A stretch of 19,820 nt of DNA from CAZABS01 sp964483635 (GTDB taxonomy: Bacteria > Patescibacteriota > Minisyncoccia > Moranbacterales > UBA1568): contig CAZABS010000017.1 in the NCBI GenBank assembly GCA_964483635.1, positions 1 through 19,820 on the forward strand. The letters are read 5' to 3'. The position numbers were made by a program, and so were the translations under genes. This document shows, one piece after another, positions 1 to 7,383 of the stretch (positions within the stretch are counted from its first letter, which is position 1; each line of letters begins with the position of its first letter). The notes beneath the pieces are model-generated. The model saw nothing but the letters and a program-made list of their open reading frames with translations, ran no database searches and was not told the DNA's origin.

Positions 1-402
1 TTCTCGCTGTGGAAGACTCAGGAAAAGAGTCTCACGCTCTCCGGTGACCTCGGTCAAGTTTGGAAGGTGTGCGGGCTCGAACCAGGGAAGTGGAAATACG
101 ACTTGGTGGGAAACCCAACCATCGAAGCCGACACGGGCTTCGTGGCGAAGATCCGGGGAGTACCCCAAAAAGCAGATCCCGTTTTCTACCCTCGATACCG
201 TGGGTTCGAAAGTGGCCCGAAGCATGATTGGGCACTCCTCGCAGATGGAGTGGCGCCACTTGAAGAGCTCGTCATCGGAAAAAAGGGGTGCGTGGAAATG
301 TCGGTGAACATGTTCTCCGATATACTCCAGAAAGTGACCAGGCAAAAGACACAGATCAAAGACCCCAAAGAGGTTGAGATCGTGTTTACAAAAGTGTGGT
401 AA
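1..402 (+). CDS. 3' end of an unrecognised protein (partial)
   Basis: The frame starting at base 1 is open from the window edge to TAA at 400-402, giving 133 C-terminal residues of a gene that begins to the left. The visible part is rich in alternating hydrophobic, Trp, Tyr and Gly residues (for example VWKVCGLEPGKWKYDLVGNP), which would suit a beta-sandwich or extracellular fold, and it ends in a charged tail (KDPKEVEIVFTKVW). I recognise no family. A good intrinsic terminator starts about 24 bases after the stop, which supports this being a real gene end. The Met at base 67 is probably internal because the frame stays open and protein-like upstream of it. Function unknown. Confidence 0.65.
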   Translation, partial: FSLWKTQEKSLTLSGDLGQVWKVCGLEPGKWKYDLVGNPTIEADTGFVAKIRGVPQKADPVFYPRYRGFESGPKHDWALLADGVAPLEELVIGKKGCVEMSVNMFSDILQKVTRQKTQIKDPKEVEIVFTKVW

Positions 403-425
403 CGAGGGACTCCCTCAATACCAAG

Positions 426-461
426 ACGGGCGCGTAGCGATACGCCGCCCGTTTTCTTTTT
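426..461 (+). terminator. Rho-independent terminator after the leftmost gene
   Basis: The arm ACGGGCGCGTA (426-436), the loop GCGA and the arm TACGCCGCCCGT (441-452) form a GC-rich stem with one bulged base. It is followed by TTTTCTTTTTG. The T-tract is on the plus strand only, so it serves the gene ending at 402 and not the convergent gene ending at 502. Confidence 0.85.
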
Positions 462-501
462 GTTTACAGAACGGAAGATCAAAACTCAAGATACTGTCAC
501 C

Positions 502-1713
502 CTAGCTAAAAAAATTCGCTAACTGGCGAACAAGTACGAGCGCGCCAAGGGCAACTCCGATGCCGATCATCGCATATTTTACAATCGATTTCCCTGTATC
601 AATCCGATCTTCGTCCCCTGCAGAGGTGAGATACATTATGCCACCAACCACCAACATTATAATTGCCACAATCCCGACAATGGAGAGAAGGAAATCCAAT
701 GCTTTTTGGAGAATCTGGAGGAAGGTGAGTGATGTCCCTACTCCAGGAGGAAGCCCAGTAGCTGCCGGTCCCCAATTGAGAATAATTGAAAGCTCCCGGA
801 GAAACGAGGGTGCCGCAATCGCGATAGCAAAACCAATGACCGCAGCCGTAATGAGCTTCTTGGCGGTTTCAGTTCGACCATTGTCCCCAGCCGAAGTAAT
901 ATACATAAATCCCCCAATCGTGATCATCACGAGTGCCAGCATCCCGAGTACTCCCTGAAGCCACGAGAGCACTTTCCCGAGAAATTCATTGACGGTTGTA
1001 TAGCCAGTTGGAGTATCAAAAGTCGTAGTCACGATATTCGCTGTCGGCACAGTTGAACTATTAATACAACACTTATCCGTTGCAATAGGACATCCACTAG
1101 CACCGCTCGCGATGGAAGTTCCCGAGGGACAATTCCCGCTACTGCAAGATCCTGTTACACCAGTTGATGAGGTGCATCCACCCCCACCCGTAGAACCAGC
1201 AACACAACATTTGTCTGTTGCAACCGCACAACCAGTGGCTCCGCTCGCGACAGAAGTTCCCGAGGGACAATTCCCAGAATTACAAGTACCAACCGTCCCA
1301 GTAATCGCTGTACAAGAACTCCCTGGTCCAGGCAACCCAGCTGAATACTTACAGCATGCCCAATCCCCCGCACCAAGATCAGTAATTTTTACACCCCAAT
1401 CATCCGCTGAAACCAAGCAACCACCACTTACCGCAAACCCTGGCTTCGCGTCGCATTGGGCTTTCGTAATACCGGGAACCGTAGCAAGGTTGACGCAGCA
1501 ATGATCATCGGCCGTCGTGCACGAACCCATATCTCGGTCAGTACTATTACAATGCCCAAAACCCGTTTTATCAAAACAGAGACCATTTGCACCAGGAATT
1601 ACATTCAAACACTGAGCTGGCGTGTATGCTGCGAAAACTTCTTGAGACCATGCTACAGAAATCACGAAAAACCAAGCGACAGCAACAACGCGTGCAAGAG
1701 ACGTTCCTCGCAT
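502..1713 (-). CDS. Secreted Cys-rich protein with two type IV secretion pilin-like domains
   Basis: This 403-residue reading has three parts. Residues 1-29 are a signal peptide (RVVAVAWFFVISVAW, then a likely cut after VFA). Next come about three Cys-rich repeats; two are very alike (CNSGNCPSGTSVASG and CSSGNCPSGTSIASG, each followed by ATDKCC) and contain paired CC. The C-terminal part has two copies of a two-helix TrbC/VirB2-like pilin module (GGFMYITSAGD and GGIMYLTSAGDEDR, each followed by a second hydrophobic helix), as in the T4SS pilin family widespread in CPR genomes. Such proteins are membrane-inserted and may form a pilus or channel; the role here is inferred. The start is uncertain: ATG at 1713 has no visible ribosome site and lies just inside a 100-N gap. 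The true start may be the well-signalled ATG at 1864 on the far side. Stop is TAG at 502-504. Confidence 0.8.
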   Translation of the reverse strand: MRGTSLARVVAVAWFFVISVAWSQEVFAAYTPAQCLNVIPGANGLCFDKTGFGHCNSTDRDMGSCTTADDHCCVNLATVPGITKAQCDAKPGFAVSGGCLVSADDWGVKITDLGAGDWACCKYSAGLPGPGSSCTAITGTVGTCNSGNCPSGTSVASGATGCAVATDKCCVAGSTGGGGCTSSTGVTGSCSSGNCPSGTSIASGASGCPIATDKCCINSSTVPTANIVTTTFDTPTGYTTVNEFLGKVLSWLQGVLGMLALVMITIGGFMYITSAGDNGRTETAKKLITAAVIGFAIAIAAPSFLRELSIILNWGPAATGLPPGVGTSLTFLQILQKALDFLLSIVGIVAIIMLVVGGIMYLTSAGDEDRIDTGKSIVKYAMIGIGVALGALVLVRQLANFFS

Positions 1714-1723
1714 AGGTTTAAAA

Positions 1724-1823
1724 NNNNNNNNNNNNNNNNNNNNNNNNNNNNNNNNNNNNNNNNNNNNNNNNNNNNNNNNNNNNNNNNNNNNNNNNNNNNN
1801 NNNNNNNNNNNNNNNNNNNNNNN
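1724..1823. other. Assembly gap (100 N) at the 5' end of the double-pilin gene
   Basis: A run of exactly 100 N is the usual placeholder for a scaffold gap of unknown size. The two flanks share no obvious overlap. The gap separates a strong ribosome site plus ATG (1864) from the signal-peptide ATG at 1713, so the missing sequence decides whether one or two genes are present. Confidence 0.95.
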
Positions 1824-1864
1824 GACGAACCAACTCCGTAAGCGATATTTTTCAATTTTTGCAT
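1824..1864 (-). CDS. 5' end of a gene running into the assembly gap (partial)
   Basis: ATG at 1864 is followed by MQKLKNIAYGVGS before the N run. It is preceded by a full AGGAGG (minus strand of 1875-1880) ten bases upstream, the best ribosome site in this half of the window. The basic start followed by hydrophobic residues could be the beginning of a signal peptide. It is either the true N-terminus of the double-pilin protein ending at 502 or a separate small gene lost in the gap. The frame relative to the downstream gene cannot be used because the gap length is nominal. Confidence 0.55.
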
Positions 1865-1874
1865 AAATTTCTCA

Positions 1875-1880
1875 CCTCCT
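1875..1880 (-). promoter_or_regulatory. Strong Shine-Dalgarno site before ATG 1864
   Basis: AGGAGG on the minus strand with a ten-base spacer to ATG. It stands out because most genes in this window have no recognisable Shine-Dalgarno sequence, and it fixes the start of the gene cut by the gap. Confidence 0.75.
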
Positions 1881-1927
1881 TCCAGTGTGCTCGATAAGAG
1901 TGATCTTGTCAGAGCTTTTTGTTTTTT

Positions 1928-1954
1928 CTCTTCATGTCAAGGTGACACCAAGAG
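1928..1954. repeat. Stem-loop between the two pilin-like genes
   Basis: CTCTTCATGTCA (1928-1939) pairs with TGACACCAAGAG (1943-1954), with one mismatch, one wobble and a three-base loop. On the minus strand it lies just after the stop of the small pilin gene, but it is followed by an A-rich rather than a T-rich tract, so it is not a canonical terminator. It could be an mRNA processing or 3'-end stabilising hairpin. Confidence 0.4.
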
Positions 1955-1960
1955 AGGAAT

Positions 1961-2239
1961 TTATCCGAAGAAACTCGCGAGGAGCCGGACAAGCACCACG
2001 CTTCCGAGTGCCACGACGAGCCCGATAACCGAAGCGAAGATAATTTTTTTTGCTTGCTCGATACGACGCATGTCGCCAGCAGAAAAAAAATACATCGCCC
2101 CTCCGATTACTATACCAATGATAGCAACAATCCCTACCCCTGACAATAAAAAATCGAGAATATTTGTCAAGACCGTAGCAATTCTTGGAGCGGTATCAAT
2201 TGGGCCAGCCGCAGAAACTGATTGAACGAAAAAATTCAT
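1961..2239 (-). CDS. Small type IV secretion pilin-like membrane protein
   Basis: A 92-residue protein starting MNFFVQSVSAAGP. It has a short N-terminal segment, a first helix (ILDFLLSGVGIVAIIGIVIG), the signature MYFFSAGDMRRIEQAKK, and a second hydrophobic helix ending LLASFFG. This is the TrbC/VirB2-like pilin module that appears twice in the neighbouring gene ending at 502. ATG at 2239 is preferred over an earlier in-frame ATG at 2308 because the earlier start would make a perfect palindrome encode the N-terminus, and a plausible promoter lies just upstream at 2324-2332. No Shine-Dalgarno is visible. It is probably a pilus or channel subunit; the machinery itself is not in the window. Confidence 0.8.
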   Translation of the reverse strand: MNFFVQSVSAAGPIDTAPRIATVLTNILDFLLSGVGIVAIIGIVIGGAMYFFSAGDMRRIEQAKKIIFASVIGLVVALGSVVLVRLLASFFG

Positions 2240-2270
2240 AGCTACTTTGATTTTTTTGAACGATGTTTCA

Positions 2271-2308
2271 TTGGATGTTTCACTTCCAATTGGAAGTGAA
2301 ACATCCAA
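2271..2308. repeat. 38-base perfect palindrome in the pilin leader
   Basis: A perfect inverted repeat centred between 2289 and 2290. Its core is ACTTCCAATTGGAAGT and its outer arms read TTGGATGTTTC / GAAACATCCAA. It begins about nine bases after the predicted transcription start and ends 31 bases before the pilin ATG at 2239. No T-tract follows on either strand, so it is not an intrinsic terminator. It could be a 5' mRNA hairpin or a dyad operator. Confidence 0.8.
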
Positions 2309-2323
2309 AAGGGTGATACTTTC

Positions 2324-2332
2324 ATTCTAACA
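2324..2332 (-). promoter_or_regulatory. Extended -10 promoter for the small pilin gene
   Basis: On the minus strand the sequence reads TGTTAGAAT, i.e. TGn plus TAGAAT (five of six matches to TATAAT). No good -35 hexamer is seen 16-18 bases upstream, which is usual for extended -10 promoters. Initiation would fall near 2317, just before the palindrome at 2271-2308. Confidence 0.45.
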
Positions 2333-2374
2333 TGCAAATCTCTTCCCTCTCTTTTATCAGTTATGACTTCGGTA

Positions 2375-2414
2375 AGGAAAAGAAGCCGGACTTCCAATTG
2401 GAAGTCCGGCTTCT
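2375..2414 (-). terminator. Palindromic terminator after the O-antigen ligase/TPR gene
   Basis: A perfect 34-base palindrome (2381-2414; outer arm AGAAGCCGGACTTCC, centre AATT) lies 23 bases after the stop at 2438. On the minus strand it runs into a short T-rich tail (TTCTTTTCC). It shares the 16-base core ACTTCCAATTGGAAGT with the palindrome at 2271-2308. Confidence 0.65.
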
Positions 2415-2437
2415 CGAAATACATCTCGTTCTTGCTA

Positions 2438-5044
2438 CTACTGCCCAACTTGTGGACCAGCAGGTTGATTAAGAAGAGTCTCTCCTTGAGTACTCGAGGT
2501 GTTCGCAGGCCCCGTAGTAGCTGGAGTGGTCGGTGTTGGCTCAGGAATAGAATTGGCCTCCGGGATATTCCCCTTGCCATTCTTGAGGTTATCAATCACT
2601 TTGGTGATTTGAGTCCGTGTTTGCTTGACCGCATCCGTCGCCTCATCGGTGTCTGGGAGATACGTCATAATTTTCTCATATTCCAAGAGAGCGAGGTCCC
2701 GCTTCTTCTCTTGTTCATAGAGCAGCCCCAGAGAGAGCCGCACATCAACGAGTCGCTCGTTGCGAGTGAGCACATTCTTGTAGAGCTCCTCTGCCTTAGC
2801 GACATCACCCTCACCCTTCCTGAGTTGATAGAGAGCTCCGAGATTATAGAGATAGGCGATGTTACTCCCATCGGTACGGAGCGCGAGCGATGTTTGTTCG
2901 ATTGCCTTATCGATCTCCTGAAGCCGAGCATGCGCCACGGCGAGGTTGTAACGAGCAACAGCGAGATCTGGTTTCTTATCAACCGCACTCTGGAAAAAAC
3001 CTTTGGCTTCGGTCATCAAAGCAGTTCTTTCAGCTCCAGCCTCCTTGGTAGCATCTCCCGAGAGTCGCTTCAGTTGTCCGAGCTTGATGTCAAAAAGAGG
3101 ATTCTGTGGTTCGAGTTCCATAGCCCTTTTGTACTGTTCTTCGGATTTCGGAAGAGCATCCGTTGCGAAGAGACTCGCATTTTCATAGATCAGACCCAGT
3201 GCCTCTACCGTAAGTACATCATTAGGCATAATCACCTTGCTTTGTTCACCAAAAGCCACGGCTTGGCGCACCAAATAGGCGATCTTCTCGACTTCTCGCT
3301 CTCCACTAGGCTTCCGTCCTTCCGCATTGGCCAGTGCCATATGTTCTTGGGCAAACCGAGTGAAATACCGCCCTTCCTGTGGATAGAGCCGGAGAGCACG
3401 CGAAAGCTTGATAACCGAACCGTCTATCGATGGCTGCATACGCGCAGCTTGACCAGCGGAGATATCCGCGACAAAGACCTTCCCAATGAAAACAAAGAGG
3501 AAAGCAACGCCAGCTGACACCACCATAAAAACAAAGGCGAGTGCCAACGCAAATTTCGGTGTTGCCTTGAAAGACAACTTCAGCCAACGCTCTTCGGAAC
3601 CACTTTCAAACAAGAGCTGCGCGAGAGAGAGCGCTCCGAGGAGCACTCCCACGATCAAGATTGTTGCATTGATCGGCGAGACGAACCCCGCGATAAAGAG
3701 CATCACCGAAGCAGACCAAAGTCCAAGCGAGAACACTTTGTTCTTGGACTTATCCATGGTCAAGAGATAGAGACCAATCGAGAGGAAAGAGAACCAAATT
3801 ACCAACATAAGAATAGCCCCCACAACTCCAATCGTTGGAAGCGACTCAAAGAACAGGCCGGTTCCTTGATAAAAGCGAAGTGTGTAGAGAGCATTCCCAT
3901 TAAATTCTTGCGGCCGATAGAGCGAGAAATTATACCCGTAGGTCGCAGGACCGGTTCCAATGAGGAAATTCTCCTTCATCGCCTCGCGTACGATATCCCA
4001 AGAGAGTTTCATATTGGGAGCCACTTCGATCGGAAGCGTGGCGCGTGCTAAATCGGTTTTCCCAATCATAAGGAAAGCCAAAACAATGACAAAAACTACC
4101 ATCGGCATCCATGTCCACTCTCCAGCAGGCCGGACAATTTGCGCCAAAATGTAAATGAGGAAAAATCCGAGACCACCCAAGACAACTGCCCACGAAACGA
4201 ATGGGAAGAGTGCCAAGAGCACAAAAAGATCGAGAAGCAGTGCTCCACCAAGAATACATGAGAGTGTCATCCGCTTGGCTTTCGCCATCACAACTCCCGG
4301 TCGAGAAAGCGCAAAAACTCCGGTCATAAAGAGCGGGATCATGAGTGCCAAGAAGAGTCCGAGTGTTGACACGGTTCCGATAAGCGACAGTGGTGCATAG
4401 GCCTCAAAACTCGTTGGAAGAAAATGAATCTTCATCACCACGAGGAAGCTCCACAAGGTCACAATCACCCCCGAAGTGAGAAAGGAAGCAAACATCCAGT
4501 AGAAACGCTTTTCGGTGAAATGTGAGAGAACGAAGTAATAGGCCAGAATAAGCGCTGTGATACTGATAAATCCGCGTGATGGATCACCAAAAAATCCGAA
4601 AAAGCTGTGCCAACGATCTACTGAAAAGAAAACGGTAACGGCGTAAAATACCCAAAAAAGAAGGACAGGAATATCGAGAGGTGTCCGACGAATCTGCATA
4701 TCACCCGACATGACCCCTTTGGATACCCAGACAACCAACCCAATCAGAAGACACAAGTAGAAATAAATCTGTTTCTCAAACGCAATTCCCTGAAAGCTCA
4801 TTCCAGTAAACACAAGTGGGAGACCAAAAAAAAGTGCAATAAGCACCCCGGTAATCATCCAATCAAACACCGCCAAGGTCTTTTTGCTTCCAGCCCCATC
4901 GTTAATTGTCTGGCGAACACTTCCTTCACTGGTCGCAGCTGGTGCAGCACCCCGAGAAAAATTCCCCACACCAGACATCCGTTCACTTGACGCCAAACCA
5001 CTCTGTCCTCCCATGCGCATGAAGGACGGTTTTTCAGACTCCAT
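2438..5044 (-). CDS. O-antigen ligase-like polytopic membrane protein with C-terminal TPR domain
   Basis: An 868-residue protein. Residues 1-57 are a polar, low-complexity cytoplasmic tail. Residues about 58-510 hold many transmembrane helices. The loop NFLIGTGPATYGYNFSLYRP followed by FFESLPTIGVVGAI matches the conserved periplasmic region of the Wzy/WaaL O-antigen ligase family (Pfam Wzy_C type: N-P/F-x-G-x-G-P-x-x-Y, then E-x-x-x-x-x-G). Residues about 600-800 form several TPR units (AVARYNLAVAHARLQEIDKA; IAYLYNLGALYQLRKGEGDV; VDVRLSLGLLYEQEKKRDLA). A Pro/Thr-rich tail follows. Family members transfer or polymerise lipid-linked glycans at the outer face of the membrane; the TPR fusion may recruit acceptor proteins. 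The acceptor is unknown. ATG at 5044 has a weak AAAGGC-like ribosome site and its own promoter. No other glycan genes are in the window. Confidence 0.85.
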   Translation of the reverse strand: MESEKPSFMRMGGQSGLASSERMSGVGNFSRGAAPAATSEGSVRQTINDGAGSKKTLAVFDWMITGVLIALFFGLPLVFTGMSFQGIAFEKQIYFYLCLLIGLVVWVSKGVMSGDMQIRRTPLDIPVLLFWVFYAVTVFFSVDRWHSFFGFFGDPSRGFISITALILAYYFVLSHFTEKRFYWMFASFLTSGVIVTLWSFLVVMKIHFLPTSFEAYAPLSLIGTVSTLGLFLALMIPLFMTGVFALSRPGVVMAKAKRMTLSCILGGALLLDLFVLLALFPFVSWAVVLGGLGFFLIYILAQIVRPAGEWTWMPMVVFVIVLAFLMIGKTDLARATLPIEVAPNMKLSWDIVREAMKENFLIGTGPATYGYNFSLYRPQEFNGNALYTLRFYQGTGLFFESLPTIGVVGAILMLVIWFSFLSIGLYLLTMDKSKNKVFSLGLWSASVMLFIAGFVSPINATILIVGVLLGALSLAQLLFESGSEERWLKLSFKATPKFALALAFVFMVVSAGVAFLFVFIGKVFVADISAGQAARMQPSIDGSVIKLSRALRLYPQEGRYFTRFAQEHMALANAEGRKPSGEREVEKIAYLVRQAVAFGEQSKVIMPNDVLTVEALGLIYENASLFATDALPKSEEQYKRAMELEPQNPLFDIKLGQLKRLSGDATKEAGAERTALMTEAKGFFQSAVDKKPDLAVARYNLAVAHARLQEIDKAIEQTSLALRTDGSNIAYLYNLGALYQLRKGEGDVAKAEELYKNVLTRNERLVDVRLSLGLLYEQEKKRDLALLEYEKIMTYLPDTDEATDAVKQTRTQITKVIDNLKNGKGNIPEANSIPEPTPTTPATTGPANTSSTQGETLLNQPAGPQVGQ

Positions 5045-5079
5045 ACAAATAGCCTTTTAATTGATAATCAGTTACCCCC

Positions 5080-5108
5080 ATTATACGGGATGCCCCAGTG
5101 GCCTGCAA
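5080..5108 (-). promoter_or_regulatory. Sigma-70-type promoter for the O-antigen ligase gene
   Basis: On the minus strand the -10 is a perfect TATAAT (5080-5085) and the -35 is TTGCAG (5103-5108), separated by 17 bases. Initiation near 5073 gives a leader of about 30 bases. The rest of 5109-5272 holds no gene; a run of six T (minus strand of 5248-5253) after the gene ending at 5273 lacks a convincing stem. Confidence 0.6.
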
Positions 5109-5272
5109 GTCCCCTACCAGTACGATTTTGTTTGAGTATCAAGCCTTTCTGAGACCCTTATTGATTCATTTTTTGTGCATATCTGAAAGCAGAACCAGCC
5201 CCGTTCAAAGATCTATCAACTTGAGTGGACTTCACAATATACAGACGAAAAAACGCTCTTGAGACTTAGGAG

Positions 5273-7234
5273 TTATCGAGTTTCAGATCCGTTTGGAACA
5301 GAACTAGAGACTCTTTCCGACGAATTAGCCGTAAACTGCTCGTGATTGAGGAGCCGAGCAATACAAAGAAGCACATGTGCAGCAGCATCTATCCACACTT
5401 CAGGATTAAAGGCGTCATGCCGAAAGCCTCCCCAAAATAATTCTCGATTTTCAATCGGAATGAAAAATAAATTCTCAGGAGTGTACTGCATGGTTTCAAT
5501 CCAGCGCATTCCCCGCTCAAGCACCTGCCTATTTTCTACCGGTCGACAGGCAAGAACCTCGAGAATTTTCCCCGTTCCCCTTGTATATGCAAATGCTCTT
5601 GACGGCATCAGGGGAAAAGAACCATCAGAAAGCTGCTTCGATCTATACCAATTCTCCATATCGACACATTTTTCTTGCCAACCATTTGCGTCAGTCGTAC
5701 GAAAAAGGGACGCGATGATAGCGTAGAGTTCTGGAAAATAGGCTAGCTGAGTTGTTGCGAGATCACGCTGATCAACCCATTGATGGTACATCCGATTTGC
5801 CTCCTCAGATACAATCTTCATCCCATCCAAGACTTGTGCCTGGCTTGCCTCCAGAAGGAGTGAGAGCCCCTGAAGATGAGAAATGGTGTCAAGTTTTTTC
5901 TCTCGAAGCTCCTTCTCTACCCTCATGATCGTTTCAGGTGATGCTTGCTCCCCCAAGAAAAAATTCGTGCGAAGTCGATAAACGGACGGATGTCCGTTTT
6001 TCTGAAATGAACCCACCTCTTGATTCGCTGGATTATCGATATCTCGAGTCATCTCCCGTGCGATGTCGAGCGCTCTCTCACTCTGGCTCGCCTGCCCATA
6101 AGCAAACAAGGCATGAGCAGCACAGGCGAGACGTATCCAGTCTATTTCTTTCGTAGCCCCGGTTCGATGATGAATTTTAGTCGGAATAATTGGATACGTA
6201 TTTTGAAGATATTCAAGCTGTCGAACAGCGCGCTCCCCCATGGAAAGTAAGTCTCTCTGCGAAAGAGCTCCCTCACGTTCAACCGGCATGGAACCAGAAA
6301 GTGAGAGAATTCCAGTATCAGTTTCAATCCAGTCAATAACCGAAAATATTCGATAATCTCGTGGCCGGAGAGAGCGTGCTTCAATTTTAGCCTTTGTTCG
6401 AGCCAAACTTGAAGCCATTACCCTGAGATTTTGAAACTGGACAGCATTGTGTACTTCTGGAAGATACCAACCCGTCCTGCCATGAGAGCGCACGACATAT
6501 CCAAGAGTTGGATCGATGATATTCTGAGCAAATGTATCCTGATTGAGTGGAATTTCCAGACTACTCATCAAAGTAATCTCGATCCGTGCCCGCGGAAGTT
6601 CCTCTTTCGTCAATAATGATTCAAATCTCGCATCATGCGGCACCCGGCGCGATGCATCCAGGAGAGCAACCCTGCAAGATTTCCCTGCTTCAATCATTGA
6701 CGCCCGGAGGTGCCCATCAACCCAGACCGCGATATCAAGTGTCTGCTTCTCTTTGAAACGTTCACCGAGATTGGGTAATTTAGGCTCTCTCCCGTTGAAA
6801 ATGTCCTCAAGTATTTGTCGTACTGCTCCAGTTACAGATAATTTCTCTGCAGGAGAAAGTCCAAAGCGAAGAGGTAAGACTTTGTCTAAGTGTCTCGTTT
6901 TATTCTCCCAAACCTCCAGTGTGGAGGAGCGGAAAAGTGGGTACCAATCAGTTGTAACTTGTCCTGATGAGAGTGTTTTGACTCCTGTATCAAATTTCCC
7001 CGGTAGACAAATGAGAAACGCGACCTTAGCATTCGATCTCACAAATCGTTCTTTCTGCCATTTCCCACGCTCAAGAAAAAATCTTTCTTCTTCGCTCAAG
7101 AAAAAAAGTACGCGTTCGCCATGGCCAAGTAATCCCTCCGCCCCAATCCAACGCAAAATTGCTTGCTGTTCTGGCAAAAAGAGATCCTCTTCTAAATGTT
7201 CTTTCCAATTGATCAATCGTTGAAGCCAAACCAT
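5273..7234 (-). CDS. AMMECR1-like domain fused to a helical toroid-like domain
   Basis: A 653-residue soluble protein with no signal peptide. Residues 1-125 are unassigned. Residues about 126-290 follow the AMMECR1 pattern in order: LSVTGAVRQILEDIF, then WVDGHLRASM at the LRGCIG position, HDARFESLLTKEEL at the DPRFxPLxxxEL position, IEITLMSSLEIP, and GWYLPEVHNAVQF at the LPQVxxE position. The RGCIG hexapeptide is degraded (RASMIE). Residues about 320-640 are repeated amphipathic helices with motifs seen in alpha/alpha-toroid enzymes (SDGSFPL; LFWGGFRHDAFNPEVWIDAAAHVL), resembling glycosidase-, epimerase- or terpenoid-cyclase-like barrels. AMMECR1 proteins often travel with Memo and radical-SAM genes, absent here. 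Biochemical role unknown. ATG at 7234 has no Shine-Dalgarno; a TATACT -10 lies upstream. It is in the same orientation as the RiPP-like operon but separated from it by the paralogue cassettes. Confidence 0.65.
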   Translation of the reverse strand: MVWLQRLINWKEHLEEDLFLPEQQAILRWIGAEGLLGHGERVLFFLSEEERFFLERGKWQKERFVRSNAKVAFLICLPGKFDTGVKTLSSGQVTTDWYPLFRSSTLEVWENKTRHLDKVLPLRFGLSPAEKLSVTGAVRQILEDIFNGREPKLPNLGERFKEKQTLDIAVWVDGHLRASMIEAGKSCRVALLDASRRVPHDARFESLLTKEELPRARIEITLMSSLEIPLNQDTFAQNIIDPTLGYVVRSHGRTGWYLPEVHNAVQFQNLRVMASSLARTKAKIEARSLRPRDYRIFSVIDWIETDTGILSLSGSMPVEREGALSQRDLLSMGERAVRQLEYLQNTYPIIPTKIHHRTGATKEIDWIRLACAAHALFAYGQASQSERALDIAREMTRDIDNPANQEVGSFQKNGHPSVYRLRTNFFLGEQASPETIMRVEKELREKKLDTISHLQGLSLLLEASQAQVLDGMKIVSEEANRMYHQWVDQRDLATTQLAYFPELYAIIASLFRTTDANGWQEKCVDMENWYRSKQLSDGSFPLMPSRAFAYTRGTGKILEVLACRPVENRQVLERGMRWIETMQYTPENLFFIPIENRELFWGGFRHDAFNPEVWIDAAAHVLLCIARLLNHEQFTANSSERVSSSVPNGSETR

Positions 7235-7282
7235 ATTTGATCTTCAATCTGCTTAATTCCAAAGAAATATTTCCCTCTCATG

Positions 7283-7288
7283 AGTATA
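7283..7288 (-). promoter_or_regulatory. Candidate -10 element for the AMMECR1 fusion gene
   Basis: TATACT on the minus strand, about 48 bases before ATG 7234. The -35 region is T-rich (TTGTCT at a short 15-base spacing) and unconvincing. The same TATACT hexamer recurs upstream of 14480 and 15351. Confidence 0.4.
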
Positions 7289-7307
7289 GCGCATGTGTTT
7301 TTAAGAC

Positions 7308-7345
7308 AAAAAAAAGACGGGCCGGATCACGCGGATCCAGCCCGA
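7308..7345 (-). terminator. Rho-independent terminator of secreted paralogue 1
   Basis: On the minus strand GGGCTGGATC, a five-base loop and GATCCGGCCC form a ten-pair stem with one G-T wobble, followed by GTC and a run of T. An almost identical structure ends paralogue 2. Confidence 0.9.
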
Positions 7346-7379
7346 AGGTTGTTGTGGTCAGAAGACCGGAAAGTGAAAG
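7319..7379 (-). repeat. 61-base direct repeat, copy 1 (terminator segment)
   Basis: Read by eye, this is identical to 8048-8108. It covers the terminator stem and the 3' untranslated stretch and stops five bases before the stop codon of paralogue 1 (7384). With the 201-base repeat at 7791-7991 it brackets a diverged coding segment. Confidence 0.9.
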
Positions 7380-7383
7380 AGCT

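Noticed and set aside
1095..1300. CRISPR-like repeats
   Set aside because: The recurring segments here are in-frame codons of the Cys-rich protein repeats, with no regular spacer structure.
502..2239. Complete type IV secretion system
   Set aside because: Only pilin-like proteins are present. No VirB4/VirD4-type ATPase or channel proteins occur in the window.
2271..2308. Intrinsic terminator
   Set aside because: No T-tract follows the hairpin on either strand, and a predicted promoter just upstream places it in a 5' leader.
2363..3517. 384-codon plus-strand open frame
   Set aside because: It lies antisense to the O-antigen ligase/TPR gene, whose TPR repeats and membrane helices are unmistakable. 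Its protein has no domain pattern.
6543..7223. 226-codon plus-strand open frame
   Set aside because: Antisense shadow of the AMMECR1 fusion gene, which has coherent domain motifs along its whole length.
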